Positions 9,775 to 18,510 are shown, counted from the first letter of the stretch. The stretch: DNA of 26,054 nucleotides from Smittium mucronatum (GCA_001953115.1 LSSL01002160.1:1-26054), one strand, 5' to 3'. Notes: generated by a model from the letters alone, not told the origin. Numbers and translations are program-made.

Positions 9775-9928
9775 ATAACTCTTCCAGAGCTGATCGTACA
9801 AAAATGGCTTTCTTTTTTTTTTTCATCATTAGATTAATCCTATTGGATAAATTAATAGGTTATGCCAATTGAAATAGTTGATACGTACCAATGGATGTGA
9901 GGTAAAAATTTGGGTCCGGAAAATATAA
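9775..9928 (+). repeat. Degenerate TTAA-type miniature element, copy 1
   Basis: It aligns with the better copies at 10489 and 11217. The left end is CTCTTCCAGAGCTGATCG, then TACAAAAATGGCTTTC. The right end is TTTGGGTCCGGAAAA. The flanks are ATAA and TATAA rather than clean TTAA. It lies just upstream of the transcription-factor-like gene on that gene's 5' side. Confidence 0.55.
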
Positions 9929-10269
9929 TGCCATTATTCAATTTAGTTTTTACCATCACCAAACCAATAAAAATTGGTAATACAAAAGTGCTCTAATATA
10001 GTTACTTCATTCTGCTATTAGTAGATTTCTTTTGTAATTCCAATTACATTATTTCCGATAATTTTATAATTTATCTAAACTTCATATTTCCGAATTGAGA
10101 AAGTAATAAAGATTTCCCTATTCAGGGGAAAATTTCCGGGTAAAAAAATTGATTTTGGCAAAGATAAATGACCTTTCATCCATACCAAATTGAGGCATTA
10201 TGTAATGAAATTGTAATTATTTGTATATAAAATATTATGAGATAAGATCATTGCTTGGCCAAAAGCGCA

Positions 10270-10425
10270 TTTTACTCGCTGAGATGGCCACTTTTTGGGC
10301 ATGATGTGTCTTTATTCTTGACCAAAGCTATAGAACTATGTTAATTGCTGCTCATATTGGCAGAAAATAGGTGCTTCTTAGTCCAACAATATTTGCAAAA
10401 AGTGGCCTTATCTGGAGAGATAAAT
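10270..10425. repeat. Inverted-repeat unit with GGCCACTTTTTG ends
   Basis: AGATGGCCACTTTTTGGGCA at 10282-10301 pairs with TGCAAAAAGTGGCCTTATCT at 10394-10413, allowing two short gaps. The similarity extends weakly outward (TTTTACTCGCTG against a TTTATCTCTCC-like complement). This gives a unit of roughly 130-155 bases. It could be a miniature transposable element or a fold-back sequence. No other copy is seen in the window. Confidence 0.5.
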
Positions 10426-10488
10426 TTTTTTCTCACCTTAGCTATAAATATAGCTATTAATATTGGTAGTTAATTGTAGATTTATGGC

Positions 10489-10658
10489 TTAACCCTTTCT
10501 AGGTCGATGCAGCATAAATGGCTCTCATTTTTTGTTAAATGTTTTCATTGATTGTTAATATTTGTGTAGAATTGAATAACTTAATAAGTTGGACTAACTG
10601 ATATTTTTAGTGTGCACTAATAGAAGTGGGGCAAAAGTTTGGGCCCAGAAAGGGTTGA
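10489..10658 (+). mobile_element. TTAA-flanked miniature element, copy 2
   Basis: The left end is TTAA then CCCTTTCTAGGTCGATG. The right end is TTTGGGCCCAGAAAGGG then TTGA, so the inverted ends are CCCTTTCT-GG and the target site is TTAA with one change. About 162 bases lie between the flanks and there is no coding capacity. A TTAA target and CCCT-starting ends are typical of the piggyBac superfamily, so this is probably a non-autonomous piggyBac-like MITE. Confidence 0.65.
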
Positions 10659-11216
10659 TACCACTGCACAAGAAGGTGAAGCTTTATTTATATAAAAGCG
10701 ACTTTTTTTATTCATATCTTTAATTGGTTGCTGATTATATTTATATTCAAAAATGATTACATAACTATTTATAGTGCTAAATACCCATTCGTTTATATGC
10801 TTTTTTTATTAAAAAAAAAATGAACTATATTTTTGGTTTTACTGGCTTTCGTAGTCTCCATAGTATTGGTAACACTCAATCTATGATGATATTGATGTTT
10901 CGCAAAATTGAAACTTCGTTCCGTTTTTTTTATGCGAATTCTCTTTTTTTTTGCTAATTATAAATTACCAATAAAGTTGCATATAATTTCTAAATTGATT
11001 TTTTTTATCCAATTGGTACATGAGTAGTATATGAGCTAATCTAAATAAATCATAAGGGGTCTACGATTTGAAACTACTGGTTTTTACTGTTTGCATTTAG
11101 AATAGACAATGCGTAAATTTTTTGCTTATAAATATTAAATATAAGAATAGATTGTCGTATAATACTTAAATCCAAATACTAGAAGCAGTAGTGGAATTTT
11201 TAAATTTAAAACTCTT

Positions 11217-11388
11217 TTAACCCTTTCAGGGGCGATGGTATAAAAAATGGCTTTCACTTTTCGCTCAATGTTATTATTAGTTTAATTTTATTTGTATACC
11301 ATTGGGCTGATCATATTTTTGAACCAATTATAATTGCAAATATACGCAAATAGGGGCAAGGCACAAATTTGGGCCCGGAAAGGGTTAA
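11217..11388 (+). mobile_element. TTAA-flanked miniature element, copy 3 (best preserved)
   Basis: Perfect TTAA on both sides (11217-11220 and 11385-11388) encloses 164 bases. The ends are CCCTTTCAGGGGCGATGG on the left and GGGCCCGGAAAGGG on the right, giving inverted ends CCCTTTC-GGG. The sub-terminal block AAAAAATGGCTTTCACTTTT is shared with copies 1 and 2. No protein is encoded. Interpreted as a non-autonomous piggyBac-like element by target site and termini; no transposase source is seen in this window. Confidence 0.7.
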
Positions 11389-12269
11389 GTGATAAGTTTT
11401 AGTTGAGTAAACAATGGAATCACTTAAAAATTGTTAATTTACATTTCAAATCGCATTAGCCAAGCTGAAAAAGTGGAAAACAAAAAATACACCATCTAGC
11501 AATTGTTCTTATTAGCAAATGAAATATTGCAATATCTCTATTCAAAATATCAGTACCTAATGATGTATATTACAAATTTTGCCCTATGAACTTATATTGA
11601 AAATTACTATAGGCATGTTTTCATGAATTTGACCTTTTTCTATTTTTTAGCTTATCTAAATAAGTCCAGTAAACTTTAAATGTCAACAAAGATATTAAAT
11701 TTTTGAATAGATCACTTATTGTTGGTTTTTTTTATATTTAAGCCTAGTCAAACTACTACCTGCTTTTACGTCTGTTTTTTAGTCTTCAAGTCTATGATGA
11801 CAATTTTTATTGACACTAAATGATATGATTCAGTGTTTCTATCTAAATCCTAAAACCTTAAATTAACTGAAGAGGGATTTAATTACTGCAAGCTAATTGA
11901 ATATAAGTTTTTTCAGATGTTATGAACTTTTATTAGGATTTGAATAAAGCTAACTATACTCAAACTAGGGTGATCAAAAAAGAAAAAATGTTGCAGTTTT
12001 CAATATCAAAAAACATCCTTTATTTATATACCATATAATAATGATGATTTAAAGCTCCATTAGAATCTAAAAGTGCTATCGTACAAGATAAAATTAAGAC
12101 CTGGAATCTATTAGTATTAATAGCACGTCTCTACCTGTTTTAATTTCAAATGTAAATTGATAAAGTCAACCCTTTATCAGCTGTCCTGTAATACTAAAAA
12201 CCCCTATGGAAAAAAAATATGCGAAAGCTAATAAATGCAAATAGGATTATTTTTAAAGATTGACATTAT

Positions 12270-12498
12270 TTGTTCCTAAAAAAAAGTTCCTATTTCGCGT
12301 ATAATCTAGATATATGCGACAGGTATGGACCGGTTTTTATAAAGTGCTAGAGAAATCGGTAAAAAATAACTTTCCATTAGCAAATTTAATTCCCTCAAAA
12401 ATATGTTTGATCTATTTTCACCAAATTTTCCGTAAATAGCGCATAAACGCGTTTCATTTTATGCTATTTCTACATTATGCGAATTTTTTTAGGAACAA
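12270..12498. mobile_element. Candidate MITE with perfect 15-base inverted ends
   Basis: TTGTTCCTAAAAAAA (12270-12284) is exactly mirrored by TTTTTTTAGGAACAA (12484-12498), enclosing 199 bases with further sub-terminal similarity (GCGTATAAT/ATTATGCG-like words). No clear target-site duplication is visible and no second copy is found here, so a fold-back sequence is the alternative. Confidence 0.5.
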
Positions 12499-12606
12499 CC
12501 ATTCGTGTAAATATAGGGTTACATGTATAAATTTTTACTGTTACTAATAGCAAAAATTCTGTTTATATTTGCAATATTTTTCAAATATCAATACTAAGCT
12601 AATTAA

Positions 12607-12650
12607 TTAACCCTTTCGGGGCTGGCTGTACAAAAATGGCTTCAAAGTAG
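12607..12650 (+). repeat. Left end of a TTAA-type miniature element, copy 4
   Basis: TTAA then CCCTTTCGGGGCTGGCTG and TACAAAAATGGCTTCAAAG matches the left ends of copies 1-3. The matching right end is not found downstream, so the copy is truncated or interrupted after about 40 bases. Confidence 0.6.
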
Positions 12651-13381
12651 AATCATCAAACGTCAATAGTGCCAATAAATTGCACCCTTACAATATTAAA
12701 AGCGAATAGAATAGCATTTTTAAAATGCATTTATAATGATGTATTACATATAAAAAAATGATGACCAGTTAAAAACTGACGCTGAAATAGAACTTTAGAA
12801 AAAATGAATCATTTATTAATTAAATGCTGACAACCGTATTGGTAAATTTCAATTGTTAAAATGGCAAATTAACTTTGCTGAAAAAATAATTTTATAGTGA
12901 TAATGTAAAATAAGACACTTACTTTTCGGAAAGTAGCATTTTTACCGTCATCTATTTGTTTGAATTAGATTCTTTTGACCAATAAAACATTATAATAATC
13001 AAACTTTATATTGCAAATTTAAAAAAATACACTTAATGTCCAAAAAGTGTCATATTTGTCTTTTTTTATTTAATTCTGATAAACCGGATCTTATGTAATT
13101 GGTCTATAGCAACATAGAATATTATATAATACATCTTACGCATTTCAAAAAAAATGATTTGAAAATTTGGCCCCTATAAGAGCTAAATGTATAGATTTCA
13201 GCAATAATTGGGTAAAATGTAAATTCGTGCAAATAAAAGTAATTTTGTGCAAATTCGCCAAATTTTGCATCATTATTTGTAAAAGCGCGGAAACATTTAT
13301 TTCGTCCATTTATTCGAATGGTTTATCCCAAAAAGATTCTCTTTACAAAAAATCGCATAAAATGAATGAATATTTATGATC

Positions 13382-13802
13382 GGTTAAAAATATCCACATA
13401 CAAAATTAGGCAATCTTATACAAACTCTATAATCATATACAAACTCTACTTTCAAGCCAATAGAAACGCCAAAAAAGTATTTATCCATATGAGAGATTCT
13501 TTTCAAGACCAGACTTTTTTTTACTATGTAAACCATTGGCTACATTTGGATTTATTTAAAATCAGACCAATATAAATAGAATAATATACTGGATCTAATA
13601 AAATTTCGGTATTTACCAATAGAAAATTAACCTCTAAAATCCATATTTTGAACTACCCAACAACTCTATTTTTTATCTTAGCACTACATTTCCAAATTAG
13701 GAAAGTTTTAAAAATTTAGTAGGAAAGTGTCCGCTTTCAAAGAGAATCTCCCATATACAAATTATTTTATTACCATTTTAATGGCTATTTTTAATCAATA
13801 CA
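13382..13802 (+). repeat. Dispersed repeat, copy 1, split by an insertion
   Basis: Bases 13382-13490 and 13753-13802 together match the reverse complement of 14998-14841. Shared words include GGTTAAAAATATCCACA, AAAATTAG-CAATCT, TTCAAGCCAAT and the block from ATTATTTTATTA to TCAATA. The middle (13491-13752) is absent from the other copy and is a separate miniature element. The 69- and 96-codon frames over the two copies resemble each other only because the DNA is repeated. I see no domain in them. Confidence 0.7.
13491..13752 (+). mobile_element. Nested miniature inverted-repeat element with ATAT target duplication
   Basis: A 262-base unit has inverted ends: left GAGAGATTCTTTTCAAGACC, right (complement) GGGAGATTCTCTTTGAAAGC. 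It is flanked on each side by ATAT (13487-13490 and 13753-13756). Removing the unit and one ATAT gives ATCCATATACAAATT, which matches ATCCATGTACATATT in the uninterrupted repeat copy at 14841-14998, the expected empty site. It has no coding capacity. A detached right end of the family lies at 2745-2784. The superfamily is not assigned; the true target duplication could be as short as TA. Confidence 0.72.
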
Positions 13803-14840
13803 TGGAGCTTTCCGTATTAGGAAGCTGTGGATCCTATATTGAAATTGAAATTTTATAAGTTTGCTATATGTATTTTCTGTTTAAATACGCTAAAAAAATT
13901 AGTATCATAGTATGAAGTAAGTTAATCATATTTCATATTAAAAAGTAAAATAAGACAGAGATTCATTCTGAAAATACATTTAATAAATAAGAATCTAGAA
14001 GTTTTTTTAACAGTAATTATGCAAAAACAGATCAAATACCTATGGTATTTAAAAACCCCACAAACGAAAATTATAGTATGTTGTTTTTTAATGCGTTATT
14101 TAAGTTTTAAACAAATTAAGAGGTATCATAATAGCTAGAAACTCTTTCTTAATTTATTTTACAAGTGCAGAATTATTTAGCTTAATGTTTCTGGTGGCTT
14201 AATAATAAAAGTAGTTGCTAACTCACAAAATAGATAACCGAATCAAGCAGGATTCACTCGAGATCAGTTATTTTCTCTCTAATAATCCATTTAATATATA
14301 AATATTTCACGAAATGTACTTAATGTCGATAGTGAAAATAAAAGGCGTATAAGTCAAAGTGAAAGTATTTACAGAAAAAATCACATTTTTCAATCGTTTC
14401 AAAACTAATTTTTTATAATAATTATTTTTTTTTGTGTGTCTCTAAAGAAATATTTTAAGGCCGACTATAATTATGAATAAAGTTTATAGCACATAATATA
14501 GTGGATATATTTCCGATTAAGTTGTAAATTTTCAATAAATACATTAATGATCTACTCCAAAACTCAACCCTAGCGATGTCACCAGGTCTAAAAGATGGAT
14601 AAAACAAGTTTTCTGTTCTATAAATATTTTTATTTTGTTTTAATTCTTATTCAGATTTGTAAACTCAGAAAGAGTTGATTGTGTCAAATTTTGTTCGACT
14701 CTAATAAGAGTCTAGATCAAAGGTTTTTATAGTTTTTGGGATAATATACTTATAAATATAGATACAAATTGAAAAAATTTAGATCCTTTTAGTTTAATCT
14801 GCTTCAGAAATCCTTCTAGACAAAATTTAAAAATTGGATA
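13803..14840. other. Gene-free AT-rich stretch
   Basis: Stops are frequent in all frames and no domain or structured repeat was recognised. Parts next to the dispersed repeat copies may be further, more diverged extensions of them. Confidence 0.4.
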
Positions 14841-14998
14841 TTGATTTAAAAATAGCCAATAAAATGTTAATAAAATAATATGTACATGGATAGGTAATTT
14901 TTTGGCGCTTCCATTGGCTTGAAGGTGGAATTTGTATATGATTATATATTTTTTAATAGATTGTCTAATTTTGTGTGTGGATATTTTTAACCATTTAT
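14841..14998 (-). repeat. Dispersed repeat, copy 2 (inverted, uninterrupted)
   Basis: The reverse complement of this stretch aligns to 13382-13490 joined to 13753-13802, with mismatches scattered along it. It preserves the pre-insertion state of the site where the 262-base element entered copy 1. The element family that spread this repeat is unknown. Confidence 0.68.
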
Positions 14999-15604
14999 GA
15001 TCTATAATATAAATCAAATTTGATAAATCCGACCAAAAGATTACTTTAGGCGGAATCGAATTCGTGAATTTTAATTTTTGTAAATTTCAACAATATTCTA
15101 TTAAAATATACCAACCCATCGAATATATCGAGATTATTCACGTAAAATAAAATAAAAATTAGCAGATGATACCGCCAAATTTTAAAAAATGACCCTGTAT
15201 ATACACTTTTTTTTAGTAATGCCATTATTGTCCATCTATTTTTTTTTGTTATGAAGGAATAAATTGAAAATAAAGTCGAAATTTTTTGAACTAAAAGACG
15301 TTTTAAGGTTGTTATTGTGTGCTTATACTTTATTAAACTTGTCATAGAGGCTATAACTTAAACTAAAACCTATTTGGGGCTCTGAATATATAGGTAATTT
15401 CAATTCGAAATGATTAACACAAATTATTATTAAACTGATATAATATATGATGGCTTAATTGAAAATATTTTGATATTTTATAAAAAATTTAGAAAACTTA
15501 ATCGAGTAATACTTTCTAATTTTATGCTTGATTTTGTTATTGTGATTTAAATTGACAAATTTTGTGTGACAATGATATTTAAAAATCCGAGCCTTGTTTT
15601 TTAA
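14999..15604. other. Gene-free AT-rich stretch
   Basis: A 99-codon minus frame at 15046-15345 has no recognisable domain and ordinary AT-driven composition, so I do not call it. On the minus strand, the sequence ACAGGGTCATTTTTTAAAA near 15182-15200 resembles a transposon terminus, but no mirrored partner was found. Confidence 0.35.
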
Positions 15605-15619
15605 AAGGTTTTAAAAAGG

Positions 15620-15641
15620 TAGGACGCGCATTTTCGTCCTA
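15620..15641 (+). repeat. Hairpin at the start of the GC-richer island
   Basis: TAGGACG (15620-15626) and CGTCCTA (15635-15641) are perfect complements around the loop CGCATTTT. In an otherwise A/T-only neighbourhood this stem is notable and marks the boundary of the inserted block. Confidence 0.5.
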
Positions 15642-15917
15642 GGTGGAGCTACGCCCTTTGTATAGCCTGAAAGCCTTAGCACGCTTGATGACTTCTTTTT
15701 TGTTCCGTTTAGTATTAGTTTAGTCCAGTTAGTTATTTCGTTATTTTTAATACAATTTATTTTATATTTTTCGTTGTTGTTTTTACCAGTGTGGTTCTGG
15801 TTAGTTGTTCGTTAGTTATTTTAGTTTATTTCTTCGTGGACTGGTATAATTACCCGTTAGTCAGTTTTTATTGGTTAAGTTTTTATCGCTTAGTGGAGGC
15901 AATATTTTATTGGTGCT

Positions 15918-16437
15918 ATGGGCATGGTTATGGTTATGCGCAACCATCAGCTGTTTGAGTCCGGTGCTTACCCTTATGGGTTTGCCCCGGATGTTGAAGC
16001 CTGGATAGAGTGTAGCTGATGATATACATAGTGATAATTCGGTATCCTCCTCTTCAGAAGCCCTTGCGCTAGGTGATGACTTAGACCCATCGGTTAACTT
16101 GGCGGGAGAAGCAATTATGGAAGACCTTAGGTCTGCCTTAATGGGCCTTTCTTTAAGTGCTGATCCCAACGCTCCGGTGAGGTTCTCGCCTATTATTCCT
16201 ACCGTGGGAGCTGTAAAAACACTTAGTATTGTCAGTACAGGAAGCAACGGGAGAAGTGTGGATAGGCGGAGTAAGGGAGTTATATCTCCCATAAGGTCTC
16301 TGTTGGGTGGGGGCGAGAGGTGTGCTAGCGATAGTGCACTTAGCGTTGCCTTATCTTTGGCCACACAACAACAGTTTAGAAGTGAGGATTTATACCAGTC
16401 TAACTGGTATAAAGAATCCGCTTCCGACAGTTTATAA
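15918..16437 (+). pseudogene. Gag-like ORF in two frames (+1 offset)
   Basis: A first frame from the ATG at 15918 to a TGA at 16019 encodes 33 residues (MGMVMVMRNHQLFESGAYPY, then GFAPDVEAWIECS). A second frame, shifted +1, is open from 16009 to the TAA at 16437. It gives 142 residues: an acidic, Ser-rich start (SDNSVSSSSEALALGDDLDP), then LRSALMGLSLSADP, GGGERCASDSALSVALSLAT and a Tyr/Trp-containing end (EDLYQSNWYKES). The two frames overlap by only 11 bases. The style (acidic then low-complexity then basic) is gag-like. I do not recognise the family. A one-base deletion or a frameshift site are both possible. The antisense strand is also open for 194 codons (15861-16445) but reads less like protein. 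Confidence 0.4.
16390..16412. repeat. Palindrome TTATACCAGT-CTA-ACTGGTATAA
   Basis: Perfect 10-base arms (16390-16399 and 16403-16412) surround CTA. The right arm recurs as a direct copy at 15840-15849 in the leader of the same block. It lies inside the second gag-like frame. It could be a terminal or internal repeat junction of the element. Confidence 0.45.
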
Positions 16438-16654
16438 TGATACAATAAGTATTTTTGTTTTTCATTTCAGTATTTAATTACCATAAGATCCAGTGTATTT
16501 TTTTGAATATTTATATGTAACGCTTTTGCATGTTTCTATTTCAAATATAAAATGTGAAAATAAACTGTTTTAAACCGTAGGCTCCTTTGGATCTATTTAT
16601 ATTACTGCACAAAATACAACTTTTCCTTCTCAAATCCAAAAAAAAATACTCATG

Positions 16655-16812
16655 GAGTCAAAAAAAGTAAAAATGATTCGGAAAATAGTAATAATAATTT
16701 TAAAAAAAGTTAAAATGATTCGATTTAAAGTGAAATTTTTTTTTAAAAAAGATAGAATTGAATCTAAAAAAAATAATTTTGATTTGGAAAGTTTAAAAAA
16801 TAAGTTTTAAAT
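16655..16812 (+). pseudogene. Relic of a 7-residue-repeat protein, copy on plus strand
   Basis: The repeat unit is about 21 bases (AAAAAAAGT-n-AAAATGATTCG). Its GT positions fall at 16667, 16688, 16709 and 16730, exactly 21 apart, and fainter units follow. In one frame it reads KKSKNDSENSNNNFKKS, then stops, then ESKKNNFDLESLKNK. The same order (repeat, then ESKK-NF-WDS) occurs on the minus strand at 18289-18507. So both derive from one coding sequence, probably carried by a mobile element. Function is unknown. Confidence 0.45.
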
Positions 16813-17464
16813 TCACATTAATTATGGGTATATTAGAATTACGTTTCGGTTTAGCTTTAATCATTTTGAATATATTATTGGGATTCCATATATCTCTATA
16901 TTTACCTAAATATTGTTATATATTTCAATTATTTTTAACCCTATAACCCTTATGAAATTTACGTGCGCCATATTCAAATTCGTTTATTTTTATCTTATCG
17001 TGACCCATGGTTCTCAAAAACTATTACTGAAAAAAAAAAAAAGACAAAAAAATTACAGTAATAATACACATAATTTTGCAATTTTTTTTGATGAAATTTA
17101 GCTTTTTATTGAGTGATATTGGATTTTTTTGCCAAATAAATATGTATAATTGATGAATTATATAATAATTAAATATTAAAGTTGAATCAAAACTAATAGG
17201 GCTATAATATTTTTTCGGAAAACTGGCGTTAAAAATTTATTAAGTTTGCTTTTGTTTTATATTTCATAAATATGGTCCTCGGCTTGTTTACTGTTGTGAT
17301 ATTTCATTATTTTTGCCCCTATCATAGTTATTAAGGTGTAATTTCCATTCCACTCTTAATTATGAAATGTCTCCTATTACACTAATATTTTAAAAATAAT
17401 ATATTTTCCAAAAGCTTGGGTTATTCTAAGATAAATATTATTTAGTTGAGATATAAATCAAAAA
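16813..17464. other. Gene-free AT-rich stretch
   Basis: Only short frames occur; the 62-codon frame at 16913-17101 is hydrophobic low-complexity sequence without a domain. Nothing else is recognised. Confidence 0.4.
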
Positions 17465-17712
17465 TAATTTTTGCATCACGGAATTTTATTGTAAGAAAAC
17501 GTCGCTAAAAAAAAATATGAAAAAATATGAAAAAAAAAAAAATTTACAGAAAAGACTATTATCCTAACTACAATAAGCTCTATTGACGGTCTAAATAATG
17601 CTTGTCTGCGAGAAAAGGGTGCGATCCACTAGCCAAAAGACCCCCCCCCCTGGCACTGCTTCATGTAGGCTGGATGACTGAGGTTACGTGCAGTCAAGAA
17701 TTAAGCTCTTTG

Positions 17713-17734
17713 TCAATGAACAATAGTTCATTGA
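17713..17734. repeat. Hairpin conserved between MULE segment copies
   Basis: TCAATGAAC and GTTCATTGA flank AATA, giving a perfect 9-base-pair stem. The counterpart at 1861-1882 keeps both arms and differs by one base in the loop. Confidence 0.6.
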
Positions 17735-17980
17735 AGCTATTGAGCCCCTAGTCAAAACCTAACTCTAGCAGGATTAATAAAATTAGGTTTCTACCCAAAA
17801 GCGGGTTTGATAGGAATGGCTTTCCTACAAATATTTGTTAGAAGCTGATATCCTTCTCACTGTTGAACTCTTGATTTGTGTACTGGAAGATGTCTCAACT
17901 GTGCTAAACGATCGGTTCCTCCTATTTAGAGATGGCTCTCCTCTGGGATGGCTGCCCTCCGAATCGCTGTGCGCTGTTTA

Positions 17981-18004
17981 TACTATTCTCAACCAAGAAT
18001 AGTA
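17981..18004. repeat. Palindrome with 9-base arms
   Basis: TACTATTCT and AGAATAGTA surround CAACCA. The stem is perfect in this copy and degraded in copy A near 1593-1616. Confidence 0.5.
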
Positions 18005-18028
18005 CAATTCTGTGTGAATTTTTAGTTT

Positions 18029-18050
18029 AGTGTACTTCGAAAAGTACACT
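18029..18050. repeat. Palindrome AGTGTACTT-CGAA-AAGTACACT
   Basis: Perfect 9-base arms with a self-complementary-like core. Copy A keeps it nearly intact near 1547-1568. It falls within the transposase C-terminal coding remains. Confidence 0.5.
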
Positions 18051-18288
18051 ATAAGCCTCTAAACCATGGCAAGGTATTTCACTCTTGGGAGAAAATCTTC
18101 AATAACCCACCATATTTCATTTCGAAAAATTAAGGAATAACCAATTATTTAAGTGGTTTTTTAGTCATAAACTAAATAATATAAACCAACCACGAAATTT
18201 TAATCATTGAGCCTAAAATATGGTGTAGTGTAGTTGTTTTTGTTGCGAGGCGATTTTTTTAGAAAAAGTTTTTTGATGGTAGAGGTGA

Positions 18289-18507
18289 TTATAAAACGCT
18301 ATCCCAAATAAAATTTACTTTTTTGGATTCAAATCTACTTTTTTTAACATTATTATTACTTTTTATCGAATAATTTTTACTTTTTTTATTGTTTTTACTT
18401 TTTCCCAAATCATTTTTACCTTTTTTGCTATCATGTTTACTTTTTTTGCTTTTGAGTATGAAATATTTTACACTGTATATTGTATAAATTAAATCGGTTA
18501 AATACTT
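18289..18507 (-). pseudogene. Relic of a 7-residue-repeat protein, copy on minus strand
   Basis: An open minus frame of 72 codons without an ATG lies between two stops. After a hydrophobic lead (LIYTIYSVKYFIL) it reads as degenerate heptads (KKSKHDS, KKGKNDL, GKSKNN, KKSKNYS, IKSNNNV, KKSRF). It ends ESKKVNFIWDSVL and a stop. Shifting one base continues as FYNHLYHQKTFSKKIASQQK up to a stop at 18213-18215. The DNA period is about 21 bases: the ACT/ACC word falls at 18317, 18337, 18358, 18379, 18397, 18418 and 18439. It lies upstream, on the same strand, of the truncated MULE copy B. It may be that element's N-terminal part or a different element. The plus-strand relic at 16655-16812 is its homolog. 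Confidence 0.45.
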
Positions 18508-18510
18508 TCA

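Larger units (their letters stand above)
9929..13381. other. Gene-free repeat cluster
   Basis: No frame of meaningful length or recognisable composition occurs. The stretch holds at least five short inverted-repeat units (listed separately) separated by AT-rich sequence. The gaps 10659-11216, 11389-12269 and 12651-13381 show nothing I can name. Near 13195-13275 a few copies of a GTGCAAAT-like word occur (for example AAATTCGTGCAAAT and TTTGTGCAAATTCG), a hint of a further decayed repeat. Confidence 0.5.
15605..16440 (+). mobile_element. GC-richer island, probable 5' part of a retroelement
   Basis: This block has clearly more G and C and different codon choice from everything within several kilobases, consistent with a recently arrived element. 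It opens with a 7-base-pair hairpin (15620-15641). A T- and GTTAGT-rich leader without ATG-rich coding follows (15660-15900), then gag-like reading frames (15918-16437). It ends with a palindrome that repeats the word ACTGGTATAA found in the leader at 15840-15849. No reverse transcriptase, integrase or recombinase is present, so the element is incomplete. The class (DIRS-like, LTR or other) cannot be decided. Confidence 0.45.
17465..18110 (-). repeat. MULE 3' segment, copy B (inverted relative to copy A)
   Basis: Read on the minus strand, this matches 1495-2145. The end of the transposase frame is visible (FLPRVKYLAM, then VYFSKYTKLKIHTELYYSWL), followed by the same non-coding segment and A/T tail. 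Copies differ at many sites and by small indels, and stops interrupt the frame here too. The transposase core (the two Asp motifs and TNNALE) is missing beyond 18110, so the copy is 5'-truncated or rearranged. Confidence 0.75.

Noticed and set aside
13167..13575. Two overlapping small plus-strand frames (70 and 69 codons)
   Set aside because: They cover a dispersed repeat and the start of the nested element. The similarity to the 96-codon frame at 14727-15017 is explained by repeated DNA.
15046..15345. 99-codon minus-strand frame
   Set aside because: No recognisable motif, and composition as expected from AT-rich DNA.
15861..16445. 194-codon antisense frame over the GC-richer block
   Set aside because: Low-complexity, with no domain. 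The plus-strand frames read more like a gag-type protein. Kept only as a note, because a GC-richer block makes long antisense frames likely.
17640..17700. Hammerhead-ribozyme-like word CTGGATGACTGAGG near a C-run
   Set aside because: The conserved CTGANGA and GAAA core elements and three stems are not present in the right order.
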